Shown: positions 48,274 to 56,422 of the stretch, one piece after another
Numbering within the stretch: position 1 is the first letter of the stretch
How the letters are laid out: each line of letters starts with the position of its first letter
From: Selenomonas sp. oral taxon 126
Lineage (GTDB): Bacteria > Bacillota > Negativicutes > Selenomonadales > Selenomonadaceae
Direction: 5' to 3'
NCBI RefSeq assembly: GCF_001683335.1
Contig: NZ_CP016201.1
Location: 713,486 to 777,485 of the forward strand
Length of the DNA: 64,000 bases
The notes under the pieces: generated by a model
Told to the model about the DNA's origin: nothing
What the model saw: only the letters and a program-made list of their open reading frames with translations
Database searches by the model: none
Translations under genes and position numbers: made by a program

Positions 48274-50103
48274 ACCATCCGCCCCCTCATCCGTATGATC
48301 CTCGGTCAGCGCGTGGTTGCCGAACATGGTCGTCAGCGTCTCGCGCGTAAAGCCATAGGCAGGACTCGAGAAATCCTGTCGCGGATCGTAGCGATTGTTC
48401 GGCGCGCCGAGAAGTCCGCAGACCGTATCGTACATCATATCGTTCGTAAAATACGCATCGCGGCGGGATTCGAGCGTCGCTGCACGATTCGGCAGTGCCG
48501 CGCGGTACTCGGGGGAGAGATAGATGAAGAACGGGATGCGCACCATGTCGAAGCTGAACACGTCGGGGTTGTGCGAAATCTTCAGGTTTTCCCCGTGATC
48601 GGAGAAATAGACCATTGCACGCAGGTTCAGATTCTTCTCCGCATAGTTGAAGACCTGCGAGAGGATGTAGTCCGTGTAGAGAATGCTGTTCGCGTAGGAC
48701 GGTGCGCTTGTCATCGCCGATTCGCCGTCCTCAGCAGTAAACTTCGCCCATGCATCGGGATAGCGGTTGTTGTAGTAGATATGACTGCCCATCAGATGCA
48801 GCACAATGAAGTTGTTCACATTCGGGTCAATACGCGTGAGGTACGGGAGCAGTTCCTCGTCATACTTTGTCGTAAAGGTGTAGGAGTCGTCCGTCCACTC
48901 CGCCACGTCCGCCGTCTTTGCGACCATCGTGATCGCACTGTCGAACTGCCCATAGCGCCCCTGATTGCTGAACCAGTAGGTATGATAGCCGATCTTCTTC
49001 GCCACATCGAGCAGGGATGCCGACTCAAAGAACTCCTTGTCGTTGTACTGGCTCTTCTCCGTCAGGGCACGCTCGAGAACGGGCACGGTCTGCGTCCAAC
49101 AGGAATAGGTGTGCGGATAGACGAGGAAGCCCTCGCGCTCCGCCGCCATCTGCTCCATCCACGGCGTATTCTCGTACGGGAAAGACGGCGTGTAGTAGTG
49201 CATATAGTTGCGCGATGCCGACTCACCGATGATGAAGATGACCGTCCCCGGTGCGCGCGCCGCGAGGGTATTCTCCGTATCAATGATGAGCGACGCATAC
49301 CTCTCATCCTGATGAAGTCCGTACGACTGCGTCTCCTCAACATACGTCGTCACGTCATTGTAAAGCCCCGCAATCGAGCACTCCGGGATGAGGACGATAT
49401 GTACCCCCGCCGCGACAATCATGACGAGGACGAGACTGCCCATACGCGAGCCTTCCGTGCTCGGATAGATACATCGTGCAAACACAAGGTAGCTGCGGTA
49501 TGACAGATAGATAAGCACGAGGAGCAGGACGACCACAAGCACGGCGGGCAGAATCCCCACCGTCGACTCGATATAGTCCCCCGCCTCGTGCCAATTCGTC
49601 AGGTAGAGCGCCATGAGCGACGCGGGACTCAACGCGTGCCAGACCGTCATATAGTATGCGATCTGTGTCATCGGGATGAGCGACATGAGAAAGCCGAGCA
49701 CGGCGAGCAGCGCCGCCGTCAGCCGTTTGTGCCCCAAGTGAAAGAGTACACCGCCGAGCGCGGCAAGGGCGAATATCTGCGCCGTCCCGATGAGAAAGTC
49801 AAAGAAAATCAGCGAGTGGTACCAGTCGCGCTCGTACGTCCACGTATAGAGCAGGGGGAATGTGAGGCACCAGAGCAGTCCCGGCACCATTGCCCCCAGC
49901 ATCCCGCGCGAGAAGAGCGGAACCCCCGTCCCATACTGCATGAGCATCAGCACGCTGATGACGGGAAGGAGCGCGGGGAGAAAATACTCCGCGCCCATAT
50001 CCTGCCCCATATTGATATAACACGCGATCAGCGTCAGGAAATATGCGCCCGCCGCGACTGCTGCGCGAATCCACTCATTCGCCCGCTCCGTCGAAAGATT
50101 CAT
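48220..50103 (-). CDS. Phosphoethanolamine-transferase-like sulfatase-fold membrane protein
   Basis: 627 residues. Five membrane helices in the first 240 residues are followed by a large periplasmic alkaline-phosphatase/sulfatase domain. The nucleophile is probably Ser295 in FIIGESASRNYMHYY (Thr in EptA and MCR). Metal ligands follow in YFSDHGENLKISH. SCWTQTVPVLERALTEKSQY matches the conserved loop of EptA-type enzymes. It probably transfers phosphoethanolamine, or a similar group, to lipid A or another envelope glycan, changing surface charge. The last 17 residues (SASPVGTGEVANAVSR part) are encoded by a dispersed repeat and so are probably a non-native end. Confidence 0.85.
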   Translation of the reverse strand: MNLSTERANEWIRAAVAAGAYFLTLIACYINMGQDMGAEYFLPALLPVISVLMLMQYGTGVPLFSRGMLGAMVPGLLWCLTFPLLYTWTYERDWYHSLIFFDFLIGTAQIFALAALGGVLFHLGHKRLTAALLAVLGFLMSLIPMTQIAYYMTVWHALSPASLMALYLTNWHEAGDYIESTVGILPAVLVVVLLLVLIYLSYRSYLVFARCIYPSTEGSRMGSLVLVMIVAAGVHIVLIPECSIAGLYNDVTTYVEETQSYGLHQDERYASLIIDTENTLAARAPGTVIFIIGESASRNYMHYYTPSFPYENTPWMEQMAAEREGFLVYPHTYSCWTQTVPVLERALTEKSQYNDKEFFESASLLDVAKKIGYHTYWFSNQGRYGQFDSAITMVAKTADVAEWTDDSYTFTTKYDEELLPYLTRIDPNVNNFIVLHLMGSHIYYNNRYPDAWAKFTAEDGESAMTSAPSYANSILYTDYILSQVFNYAEKNLNLRAMVYFSDHGENLKISHNPDVFSFDMVRIPFFIYLSPEYRAALPNRAATLESRRDAYFTNDMMYDTVCGLLGAPNNRYDPRQDFSSPAYGFTRETLTTMFGNHALTEDHTDEGADGNSASPVGTGEVANAVSR

Positions 50104-50114
50104 TGTTTACTACA

Positions 50115-50831
50115 CTACTCCATGATAAAGATTTCGAGTTCCTGTCTGCCGAACATCAATGCTTCAGCATGACTGTCAAACGCAACGTCGATACGATAGC
50201 CATGTATCCCGCCGCCAATGTCCTCTGCCACCGCCTCGCCGTAGCCGGGGATGAAGACGCGCGTGCCGAGCGGAATCACCGACGGATCGACCGCAATCAC
50301 ACCGCGCCGCACCATCGTCCCCGTCGCCGTATGCTTGCCGTTGCCGGGATCGAACGCGCTGTAGCCCGTCGCCGAGACATAGACCGCGCGCCCGCTGCCT
50401 CGGCTGACCTCATGTGCGCGCTCCTCATGCGTGCGCTCCTCGTGAATCCCGAGCGCCACAGGATCATATGGCTCGCCGCCCGAGAGCGCGAGATAGGTAG
50501 CCTGACCGCAGATGCCGTCCACCGTGAGCCCATGCTTCTCCTGACATCGCTCGATTGCCGCGCGCGTCTTGGGTCCTGCAACGCCGTCCGCCGCGCCCTC
50601 AAGGAAGCCCCCCTCGATGAGGAGTTCCTGCACATGCGCCACGACCGCACCGCGCATCCCCTCCTCCACGCGGATATGCGCCGCCTCAGCGGGCGCATGG
50701 AGGGCAAGCGGTGCCGTTACGGCGAGCGCTGTCCCGAGCGACAACGCCCCCTTGAAGCGCCGCAGCTCCCTGTGCCGCCGCGCCCTCTGCATGATTTTTT
50801 TTGCTGCCAAAAGGAGTTTCCGTATCTTCAT
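50115..50831 (-). CDS. 3D-domain cell-wall protein with peptidoglycan-binding domain
   Basis: 238 residues. A basic N-terminus and signal segment (GALSLGTALAVTAPLALHAP) are followed by a PG_binding_1 domain (GAVVAHVQELLIEGGFLEGA, then GPKTRAAIERCQEKHGLTVD). The C-terminal 3D domain has three aspartates in DPSVIPLGTRVFIPGYGEAV, AEDIGGGIHG and IDVAFDSHAEA. It resembles the YabE/YocH-type and MltA-like lytic transglycosylases, so it likely cleaves peptidoglycan in the periplasm. The gene lies 11 nt upstream of the transferase gene and may be cotranscribed. Confidence 0.9.
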   Translation of the reverse strand: MKIRKLLLAAKKIMQRARRHRELRRFKGALSLGTALAVTAPLALHAPAEAAHIRVEEGMRGAVVAHVQELLIEGGFLEGAADGVAGPKTRAAIERCQEKHGLTVDGICGQATYLALSGGEPYDPVALGIHEERTHEERAHEVSRGSGRAVYVSATGYSAFDPGNGKHTATGTMVRRGVIAVDPSVIPLGTRVFIPGYGEAVAEDIGGGIHGYRIDVAFDSHAEALMFGRQELEIFIME

Positions 50832-50952
50832 TCCATCGCGCTCCCTTCATCCATCTCACTTTCTATCCTGCGTCAACGATGCGTGACGCACGCAAATCAC
50901 ATTCATTTCGTTGTTATGGATGGGAATATTTTACTATAAAGTAGAAGTCACG

Positions 50953-51783
50953 TCAAACACGGGCAAGCTCGATCTCGGGCGCACGCGCAATCAGCCCATC
51001 CTCTGCCGCGTATTGATAGAAAAGCCGCAGCCCCGCAAGCGTCTCCGCGTCCAGCTGCCAGACCACCGCGCTGCCGAGATATGCCCGCAGCTCATCGCGC
51101 GTGAACCGCCCGTCTGCGAGCACCTCGCCGATTGCCGCATCCTTCACCCGATCCCAGTCGCGGAACGCCGCCGCAATCCGCCCGTGCACCATGCACAGCT
51201 CCTCGGGATGCGACGCCGCAAACGCGCGCGCCGCCGCCCAGATGCCGAACACCATGCGCATGCCCGTGAGCCGCTTCCACTCGCGTGCAAGATCGTAGAT
51301 GTAGATCCCATCGGGCGGGTGATGATACAGTTCGAGCGCATCATCCCCGATGAAGAGCGCGCCCGCCGCCCCCTCGGGCACGGGATTGGACGGCACGAGC
51401 GTCCGCGTCTCGTAACGTGGAGCAGCATCGTAGGCGCGGTGCAGGATGATCTTCAGCAGGGCGTGCGAGGACGCCGATTTATCCGAGAGCAGGACGCGCC
51501 CGTCCTTGATCTCCTCCGCAGGGGTGCGCGAGACGAGCAGCACACTCCGCACATCGCCGTCGGACGCAATGCATACATCCGGCAGGATGAGCAGATCCTC
51601 CGCGTGCCGCGCATACGTGATCGAGGACACCCCCGACACATCCAGATTCTTCGCCTCAAGCCGCCCGTTCAGCTGCGCGGGCGAGGCGCGCAGGATATCC
51701 AGCCCCTCCGCCGCGCCGTGCGCGAGCGCATACGTCAGCGGCAGCACATTCAAGAACGCAATATGACCCAGCCGCAATGCCAT
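50953..51783 (-). CDS. mqnA: Chorismate dehydratase MqnA (futalosine menaquinone pathway)
   Basis: 276 residues. The periplasmic-binding-protein-like fold of MqnA/MqnD shows as LRLGHIAFLNVLPLTYALAH at the start, then AQLNGRLEAKNLDVSGVSSI and LLSDKSASSHALLKIIL (Ser-Xaa-Ser/Thr substrate loop). ALFIGDDALELYHHPPDGIY follows. It dehydrates chorismate to 3-enolpyruvylbenzoate, the first step of the futalosine route to menaquinone. The start at 51783 is favoured by GAGGGGG spacing. The prophage begins about 200 nt upstream. Confidence 0.9.
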   Translation of the reverse strand: MALRLGHIAFLNVLPLTYALAHGAAEGLDILRASPAQLNGRLEAKNLDVSGVSSITYARHAEDLLILPDVCIASDGDVRSVLLVSRTPAEEIKDGRVLLSDKSASSHALLKIILHRAYDAAPRYETRTLVPSNPVPEGAAGALFIGDDALELYHHPPDGIYIYDLAREWKRLTGMRMVFGIWAAARAFAASHPEELCMVHGRIAAAFRDWDRVKDAAIGEVLADGRFTRDELRAYLGSAVVWQLDAETLAGLRLFYQYAAEDGLIARAPEIELARV

Positions 51784-51831
51784 ACACATCCCCCTCTCAA
51801 TTCTCCTCCTATTATAATCCTTCTTCGGCAA

Positions 51832-51846
51832 AAAATACAGTATTTT
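51832..51846. promoter_or_regulatory. Operator-like palindrome upstream of mqnA
   Basis: AAAATACAGTATTTT is a near perfect 15-bp dyad, about 50 nt before the mqnA start and close to a TATAAT (minus strand, about 51811-51816). A repressor site is plausible; the factor is unknown. Confidence 0.4.
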
Positions 51847-51984
51847 GAAAATACGCTTTTTCTATCCCCATCCCACACTCTTATACAGTTCCCTCAACCC
51901 CAGCAAATACGGGCTTTTACACGGTTTTTAAGGAAAAGTTTCGCGAATCTCCATCAGAGTATTTTTCAGTGATTTTTGTAGGCA

Positions 51985-52006
51985 TTGTAGACAAATTGTA
52001 GACAAA
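51985..52006 (+). repeat. Tandem 11-bp repeat at the prophage edge
   Basis: TTGTAGACAAA occurs twice in direct succession between mqnA and the first phage gene. It may be part of the attachment site, but the other prophage end is outside the window. Confidence 0.4.
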
Positions 52007-52011
52007 CAAAA

Positions 52012-52050
52012 ACAGAGGGACGGCGCACGATACGCTGTCCCTCTGTTCGT
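52012..52050 (-). terminator. Terminator at the prophage edge
   Basis: ACAGAGGGACGGCG pairs with CGCTGTCCCTCTGT (one G-T), followed on the minus strand by TTTTTGTTTG. It ends the last phage transcript. Confidence 0.85.
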
Positions 52051-52063
52051 TTATATGCTTCTT

Positions 52064-52240
52064 TTACGACTGGTTACGCTTGCGGCGGGCGCGCTCCATG
52101 CGCTTGCCGATCATGACACCGTAGGCGAATGCACCCACGGCAACCCAGAGCGGTTCTTTGCGGTCTTTCGCCAATGCGCTGAGTTCCTCCATGTGTGCCG
52201 ACGGTACAGGCGCGAGATTCGAGTATGTGATGGCAGTCAT
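52064..52240 (-). CDS. Small prophage membrane protein
   Basis: 58 residues starting MTAITYSNLAPVPSAHMEEL after GGGAGGCGGCGTGAC. A short hydrophobic stretch (LWVAVGAFAYGVMIGKRM) is followed by a very basic end (ERARRKRNQS). One possible membrane helix. The start lies just past the antirepressor stop, so it is coupled to that gene. No family recognised. Confidence 0.55.
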   Translation of the reverse strand: MTAITYSNLAPVPSAHMEELSALAKDRKEPLWVAVGAFAYGVMIGKRMERARRKRNQS

Positions 52241-52241
52241 G

Positions 52242-52988
52242 TCACGCCGCCTCCCGTCCGAAAATCTTCTCAAACACGGGGATGACGCTGTCATAGTAGC
52301 GCCATGTCTCGACTTCCTTCACGCTGTGCTCGGACTTGCTGTAGAACAGCTTGCCGTACTCGGGCGTCTTGAGCTTGTGCGCGTTCGCGAGCTTGCCGAT
52401 CTTGTTTGCCGACACGCCGAACATCGCGCCGATCTCCGTTGCGGAGTACGTCTTGCGCTCGACTTCCTGCAAAGGCAGGACAGGAACGCCGCCGTTGAGT
52501 GCCTCTGCCGACTTCGCCTGCAGGATGTAGCGGTACTCGGGGATGTCGATCTGCGCGGCGATCTTGAGGTACTGGTTCGACTCACGCACACGAGCGTTCA
52601 GCATACGGGCTTTGAGTTCCTGCTCCTTGAATGCCTGCTTCTCTTTCGGAATGGTGTTATACGAGCCGGTCTTGCGGATGGAGGGCAGGACTTCGGACGT
52701 GACCCAACGCTTGAACTGTTTTGCCTTGGGAAGTTTCGAGCCGAAAATAAGCGCATAGACACCAGATTCGTTGATGATGGTCAAATTCGGGTTTCCCTGA
52801 ATACCGTCGCGAATCGCGACGGTATTCTTGTCCTCATCGTCAACATGCTTTGCCAACGCATCGCGGGTATTGCTGTACCCGAGAATGTCCGCAACATCCT
52901 TACCAACGAAATACGGCTCCCCGTTCTTGACCATAGTCCGAACTTTGCCAAACTCTGCATTCTCGTAAATCTGAATCTTGTTTTCCAT
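52242..52988 (-). CDS. Bro-N family phage antirepressor
   Basis: 248 residues. The BRO-N domain occupies the first 110 residues: FGKVRTMVKNGEPYFVGKDV, ADILGYSNTRDALAKHVDDE, then INESGVYALIFGSKLPKAKQ and FKRWVTSEVLPSIRKTGSY. The C-terminal half contains a helix-turn-helix-like segment (YSATEIGAMFGVSANKIGKL), as in ANT-type antirepressors. It would counter a phage repressor or regulate late genes. It stands at the far end of the lysis module, separated from early genes, which is common for accessory regulators. Confidence 0.88.
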   Translation of the reverse strand: MENKIQIYENAEFGKVRTMVKNGEPYFVGKDVADILGYSNTRDALAKHVDDEDKNTVAIRDGIQGNPNLTIINESGVYALIFGSKLPKAKQFKRWVTSEVLPSIRKTGSYNTIPKEKQAFKEQELKARMLNARVRESNQYLKIAAQIDIPEYRYILQAKSAEALNGGVPVLPLQEVERKTYSATEIGAMFGVSANKIGKLANAHKLKTPEYGKLFYSKSEHSVKEVETWRYYDSVIPVFEKIFGREAA

Positions 52989-53035
52989 TATGCATTTTTC
53001 CTTTCTCTCCCCGAAGATTCATGCTATAATGGATT

Positions 53036-53103
53036 TAGCAATTCCTTCGGGGTTGTGCTATGGGTTTCGCTTTTTCCTTTGGTTGGGATGAGGAGCGAAA
53101 CCC
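53036..53103. terminator. Two hairpins between the repressor-like and antirepressor genes
   Basis: GGGTTTCGCT (53062-53071) pairs with AGCGAAACCC (53094-53103), and TAGCAATTCC-TTCG-GGGTTGTGCTA (53036-53060) forms a UUCG-type hairpin. Both lie in the antirepressor leader; the first overlaps the stop of the upstream gene. They may limit antirepressor expression. Confidence 0.6.
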
Positions 53104-53276
53104 TATTTCTTTTGCCCTAAAAGCAGTTCGATTCCTCGACGTATCGCTTCCCCTTTTGTGATGTTCACTTTCTCACAATAGGCTTGCAAGCGAGATTCTG
53201 TATCAGCGTCTAGCCTAACGCTATATCGAATGTCTTTAGGATTATCCGCTTTTGGGCGTCCGATTTGTGGACTCAT
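53103..53276 (-). CDS. Ribbon-helix-helix (CopG/Arc-like) regulator of the prophage
   Basis: 57 residues: SPQIGRPKADNPKDIRYSVR, LDADTESRLQAYCEKVNI, TKGEAIRRGIELLLG. The beta strand (IRYSVRL) and two helices fit a CopG-type DNA-binding dimer. The start at 53276 after AAAAAGGAGGG removes seven extra upstream codons. It lies just before the antirepressor gene; together they may form a small switch. Confidence 0.75.
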   Translation of the reverse strand: MSPQIGRPKADNPKDIRYSVRLDADTESRLQAYCEKVNITKGEAIRRGIELLLGQKK

Positions 53277-53373
53277 ACAAGCCCTCCTTTTTGCCACACG
53301 TTTATTTTAATTAACGTGTGACAAAAAATCAAGAGGTTTTGAAAAATTTCTGCCCAACCACAGAAATTCCATA

Positions 53374-53410
53374 AGAAAAGCACTCTGCGTTATTTGCAAA
53401 GTGCTTTTCT
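53374..53410 (-). terminator. Terminator after the lysis genes
   Basis: AGAAAAGCACT pairs with AGTGCTTTTCT. It lies 5 nt past the stop of the membrane-anchored lysis protein gene and ends the long tail-lysis transcript. Confidence 0.85.
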
Positions 53411-53414
53411 CATT

Positions 53415-54044
53415 TTACCACTCAGCGACGTTATACATGACGGTCGCGCCCTTATAGCGTGACCCATCGAAATGCGCCAACGCCTCGAAGCGGCCCTGCT
53501 CATAGCCGATGGTCATGAGCGCCTTGCCGTCAATGACGGATGCACCCGCCTTGATGCGATGGTCTTTTCGGAGGTTGATCTTGTATACGTCAACCTTCTG
53601 ATCTGCCGGTGGCAGGTCTTTCCCGTCCTTGTCCTGCGTGATCGGCGTAACGACCGTCCGATCTGTCTTTTCCCGTGCCGCCCGTGGCAGTGACGGATTG
53701 TCCTCCTTGATCTGCCGCTCGACCACCTGCGCCGCGCGCTCCACGGTCGGCGCCTGTACGTAGTATGTAGCCGCTGGAGCACGCTGCCCCGCCTGTACCT
53801 CCGCAAGTCTCCGCTGCAAGGCCTCTGCGTTGCTCTTGGAGATGTCGAGCTGCGCCCGCAGCCGCTCAGCGTCTTGCGTCTCCTCCTGCTTCATGACGGT
53901 GGGCTTTTCCACTGCGGTCTGCTCTGCTGCGGAGTGTCTGCCGATGGCGTATGCGATGCCGACAAGCAAGACAAGCAGGATGCACAGGATTGCCAGAAGA
54001 GCTGTTTTGTGCTTTGTAGCAGCACTCTTTGCCCGTTCAAGCAT
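53415..54044 (-). CDS. Membrane-anchored coiled-coil phage protein, lysis-module
   Basis: 209 residues. One N-terminal membrane helix (TALLAILCILLVLLVGIAYA) precedes a coiled coil (DAERLRAQLDISKSNAEALQ, RRLAEVQAG). A C-terminal domain (KINLRKDHRIKAGASVIDGK, ALMTIGYEQGRFEALAHFDG) follows. The type II membrane layout and position after the amidase gene resemble Rz-like spanins or phage lysis regulators of Negativicutes, but no Rz1 lipoprotein gene is embedded. Start at 54044 after GAGGAGGCGCATATA. Confidence 0.6.
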   Translation of the reverse strand: MLERAKSAATKHKTALLAILCILLVLLVGIAYAIGRHSAAEQTAVEKPTVMKQEETQDAERLRAQLDISKSNAEALQRRLAEVQAGQRAPAATYYVQAPTVERAAQVVERQIKEDNPSLPRAAREKTDRTVVTPITQDKDGKDLPPADQKVDVYKINLRKDHRIKAGASVIDGKALMTIGYEQGRFEALAHFDGSRYKGATVMYNVAEW

Positions 54045-54057
54045 TATATGCGCCTCC

Positions 54058-54552
54058 TCACTGCGCCGCATAGAAATTCGCCTTGCCGACAATCGTATCC
54101 ATCATCTCATAGAGATACTCCCCCGGGCACGCCGTCGACATCAGCTCACGGTGCCCGACAACGTGGTCGCGGTCAATCGGCAGCCCATAGTCCGTACAGA
54201 GGTTTGCAAGCAGCATCGCCGCGCTCTCGATCTGTGCGGGCGTAGGTTCTGCCTCCTCGAAGTTGCCGCAGACATGGATGCCGATGGTATAGGAATTGTG
54301 CCTGTATGCGTGCGCACCCACCGTCCAATGCGGGCGCCCCTGCTCCACTGTGCCGTCCTTACGGATGACGTAGTGGTAGCCGATGCACGTCCAGCCCTGC
54401 CCCTTGTGTGAGGCGTCAATCTCCGCCGCCGAGAGGTCGTCATCCGAAGGATTGCCCGTGTGATGGATGACGATTTTATCGGTCACGCCGCGCGTTTTCA
54501 GGTCGTCGTAGTCAATATCAAGATATGTATCAACAACTGGTACTCTCTCCAT
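54058..54552 (-). CDS. Phage endolysin, N-acetylmuramoyl-L-alanine amidase
   Basis: 164 residues of the Amidase_2 (T7 lysozyme-like) family. Zinc ligands are predicted in KIVIHHTGNP, and in the C-terminal VVGHRELMSTACPG (His and Cys). GYHYVIRKDGTVEQGRP and NSYTIGIHVCGNFEE are conserved. It cuts the bond between muramic acid and L-alanine. It has no signal peptide, so it depends on the holin gene directly upstream (1 nt apart). Start at 54552 after AAAGGAGAAAAATAAC. Confidence 0.93.
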   Translation of the reverse strand: MERVPVVDTYLDIDYDDLKTRGVTDKIVIHHTGNPSDDDLSAAEIDASHKGQGWTCIGYHYVIRKDGTVEQGRPHWTVGAHAYRHNSYTIGIHVCGNFEEAEPTPAQIESAAMLLANLCTDYGLPIDRDHVVGHRELMSTACPGEYLYEMMDTIVGKANFYAAQ

Positions 54553-54553
54553 G

Positions 54554-55084
54554 TTATTTTTCTCCTTTCTCATCAGGCTTATCGCCCGTCCCCTTCACGA
54601 TGCCGCCCTTCTTGCGGGCAAGCTCGGCGATTGCGCCCGCCTCCTCCACGCCCGAATGCTGCATATTCTCGAGGATGGAGATGAACTCTGTAATCGCCAA
54701 ATATCCGATGACAAGACTTGTCGCAAATGCGGGAGCATGTGCATGCGTGAGCATGAAGTCCAGCACCGCCGCTGCAAGGACGACACCGATGTAGCTGAGA
54801 ATCTTGTGCACGAACCGCTTGCGCATCTCTTCACTGCGGATGTAGCCCAGTCTCCGAGCGTTGCGCAGCCCTGTGAGCGACTGCCAGAATGTCGGCTGCT
54901 CCGTCCCGTGGTCGATGAGGCACTTACGCGAGAGCGACAACCACTTCGTCACGAGGTCGAGGCAGACGAGGAAGACAAACGCCGCGAAAATCTGCGCGTG
55001 CTCCTCCGCTGCCACGGACACGATGCAGGACAGAGCGAGCTTCATCCCCCATCCCTCCTGCAATTTCTGAAATACGTGAACCAT
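54554..55084 (-). CDS. Phage holin (toxin-secretion/lysis holin family)
   Basis: 176 residues, with membrane helices at LALSCIVSVAA and IFAAFVFLVCLDLVTKWLSL, and later at ILSYIGVVLAAAVLDFMLTH and LVIGYLAITEFISILENM. The DLVTKW motif and the second-half pattern ISILEN are typical of the Holin_4-type family. Charged tail DKPDEKGEK. It forms holes for the endolysin encoded next. The start at 55084 follows AAAGGGTGG; a GTG three codons earlier is possible. Confidence 0.88.
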   Translation of the reverse strand: MVHVFQKLQEGWGMKLALSCIVSVAAEEHAQIFAAFVFLVCLDLVTKWLSLSRKCLIDHGTEQPTFWQSLTGLRNARRLGYIRSEEMRKRFVHKILSYIGVVLAAAVLDFMLTHAHAPAFATSLVIGYLAITEFISILENMQHSGVEEAGAIAELARKKGGIVKGTGDKPDEKGEK

Positions 55085-55153
55085 AATATCCACCCTTTTG
55101 CTCCTTTCCGCGCACAGAAAAGGCGCACACCGTATGATGCGCGCCCACTGTGA

Positions 55154-55375
55154 TTACCCTGCTGCCTGTCCCTCCGTTTCCTGCGGCGGGTCAGTGTCTT
55201 TCTTCACCTCGATGATGACGTGATCGCCATAGGTGATCTCATCCGCCTCCGCCTGATCGGAGGTCGCAAGATTGAACATCTCGCCCGTTTCCACGTTCGT
55301 GAACGTGAAGTTCGTGAGCGCCTGTTCGCCCTGTGGGTAGGTGATCTTCCCATTGACAATGTACTTTTTCTTCAT
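55154..55375 (-). CDS. Small prophage protein of unknown function
   Basis: 73 residues starting MKKKYIVNGKITYPQGEQAL after AGGAGGACAAA, rich in beta-strand (TNFTFTNVETGEMFNLATSD, HVIIEVKKD). No membrane segment. It lies between tail fibre-region genes and the holin. It may be a tail-associated or lysis-control protein; no family recognised. Confidence 0.6.
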   Translation of the reverse strand: MKKKYIVNGKITYPQGEQALTNFTFTNVETGEMFNLATSDQAEADEITYGDHVIIEVKKDTDPPQETEGQAAG

Positions 55376-55386
55376 TTTGTCCTCCT

Positions 55387-56127
55387 TTATATGACCTCTC
55401 CGATAAGCCACCCATAAGAAAATCCTGCACCGTAGTAGTGCTCACTCCATAGATCGCGCTTTATCTCCTCAAGATCTCCCGCCCATACTTGCGTTCGAAT
55501 GATTTTTTTAACGGTAACACTGTTATTACCTGTAATGGTGAACTGAGGATATATCGTTCTTTTTGCCCCCACCTCCCCCAATCTATCACTTGCCCAAAAA
55601 TCATAGGATATATCTTTGCCAAGCATAAAAGCTACACCCGCCTGTCCAAAAGATACAGTCACAGGATCGACGCAATCACATGCAAGAACATTCAAATGTT
55701 TTTGCGCAGACGAAAAGACAACTTGACCGCCACTGTTGTATATCTCTATTCCAGTACCGTGCGGTGACGGAGCACGGGTACCAAAGGACAAAGCATACAT
55801 TTTCCCCTTTGCAACAACGTCATCACGAGCAACTTTTATATCATGAATGCTGCTCTTTGGATCATAAAACTCAAGAATGATCTCGCCATCGTAAAGCCTT
55901 ATGAATTCTGGGCAAAACTCTTGTCCCGCATGTTCTGACAAACCGATCCCGAACAGCCAATTCTTATCCTGCCGTCCCGGGAGACGATAAAAAACGTTTC
56001 CACCAGAATCTCTAGCCTTCACAAGTGCTGACAATGGCCACTCACCACAAACCTCCAAATTGTTGAGAGTGTCATCAATTACAATAGATTCGCCCCCAAG
56101 AACAAGCGCTTCAAAGTATTTTGACAT
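55387..56127 (-). CDS. Prophage tail-region protein, AT-rich
   Basis: 246 residues, no membrane segment, beta-rich (VIDDTLNNLEVCGEWPLSAL, VTVSFGQAGVAFMLGKDIS, and VWAGDLEEIKRDLWSEHYYG). Base composition is clearly more AT-rich than its neighbours, a sign of separate acquisition, as is common in receptor-binding tail genes. Position after the J-like protein suggests a tail-tip or fibre decoration role. No family recognised. Confidence 0.6.
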   Translation of the reverse strand: MSKYFEALVLGGESIVIDDTLNNLEVCGEWPLSALVKARDSGGNVFYRLPGRQDKNWLFGIGLSEHAGQEFCPEFIRLYDGEIILEFYDPKSSIHDIKVARDDVVAKGKMYALSFGTRAPSPHGTGIEIYNSGGQVVFSSAQKHLNVLACDCVDPVTVSFGQAGVAFMLGKDISYDFWASDRLGEVGAKRTIYPQFTITGNNSVTVKKIIRTQVWAGDLEEIKRDLWSEHYYGAGFSYGWLIGEVI

Positions 56128-56142
56128 TTGTTCCTCTCCCCG

Positions 56143-56421
56143 TTAGTATACGCCATAGATGATCTTCGTCCTCCCTGCGCCAAGATTACGCCATAGGATT
56201 TTTCGACTTGCATTGTCAATGCGCAGAACAGGATAGGCGCCTTCCTCGTTGACGAGTAATTGAGATTCCGTTAGATACCATGGACGCATCCCAGGGTATC
56301 CATCTAAACTAATCTCCCCGTTCCCTGAAATTTCTTTCCGTCCAAGAACTTTCATTGGGCGCTTCGTCAAGTCAAGACTGAGCCCCTCGCTCTCGTTAAA
56401 CACCTGTAGCCCTGCACCCAT
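56143..56421 (-). CDS. Small prophage tail-region protein, AT-rich
   Basis: 92 residues starting MGAGLQVFNESEGLSLDLTK just past the stop of the tip-protein gene, with ATGGGGGTATGGTGAT ahead of it. Beta-rich, ends GAGRTKIIYGVY. The start MGxGLxVFN is typical of short phage tail-tip proteins encoded next to J homologues, but I cannot name the family. Composition as the gene after it. Confidence 0.6.
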   Translation of the reverse strand: MGAGLQVFNESEGLSLDLTKRPMKVLGRKEISGNGEISLDGYPGMRPWYLTESQLLVNEEGAYPVLRIDNASRKILWRNLGAGRTKIIYGVY

Positions 56422-56422
56422 A

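Noticed and set aside
51985-52006. CRISPR-like repeat
   Set aside because: Only two adjacent 11-bp units, with no spacers and no cas gene in the window.
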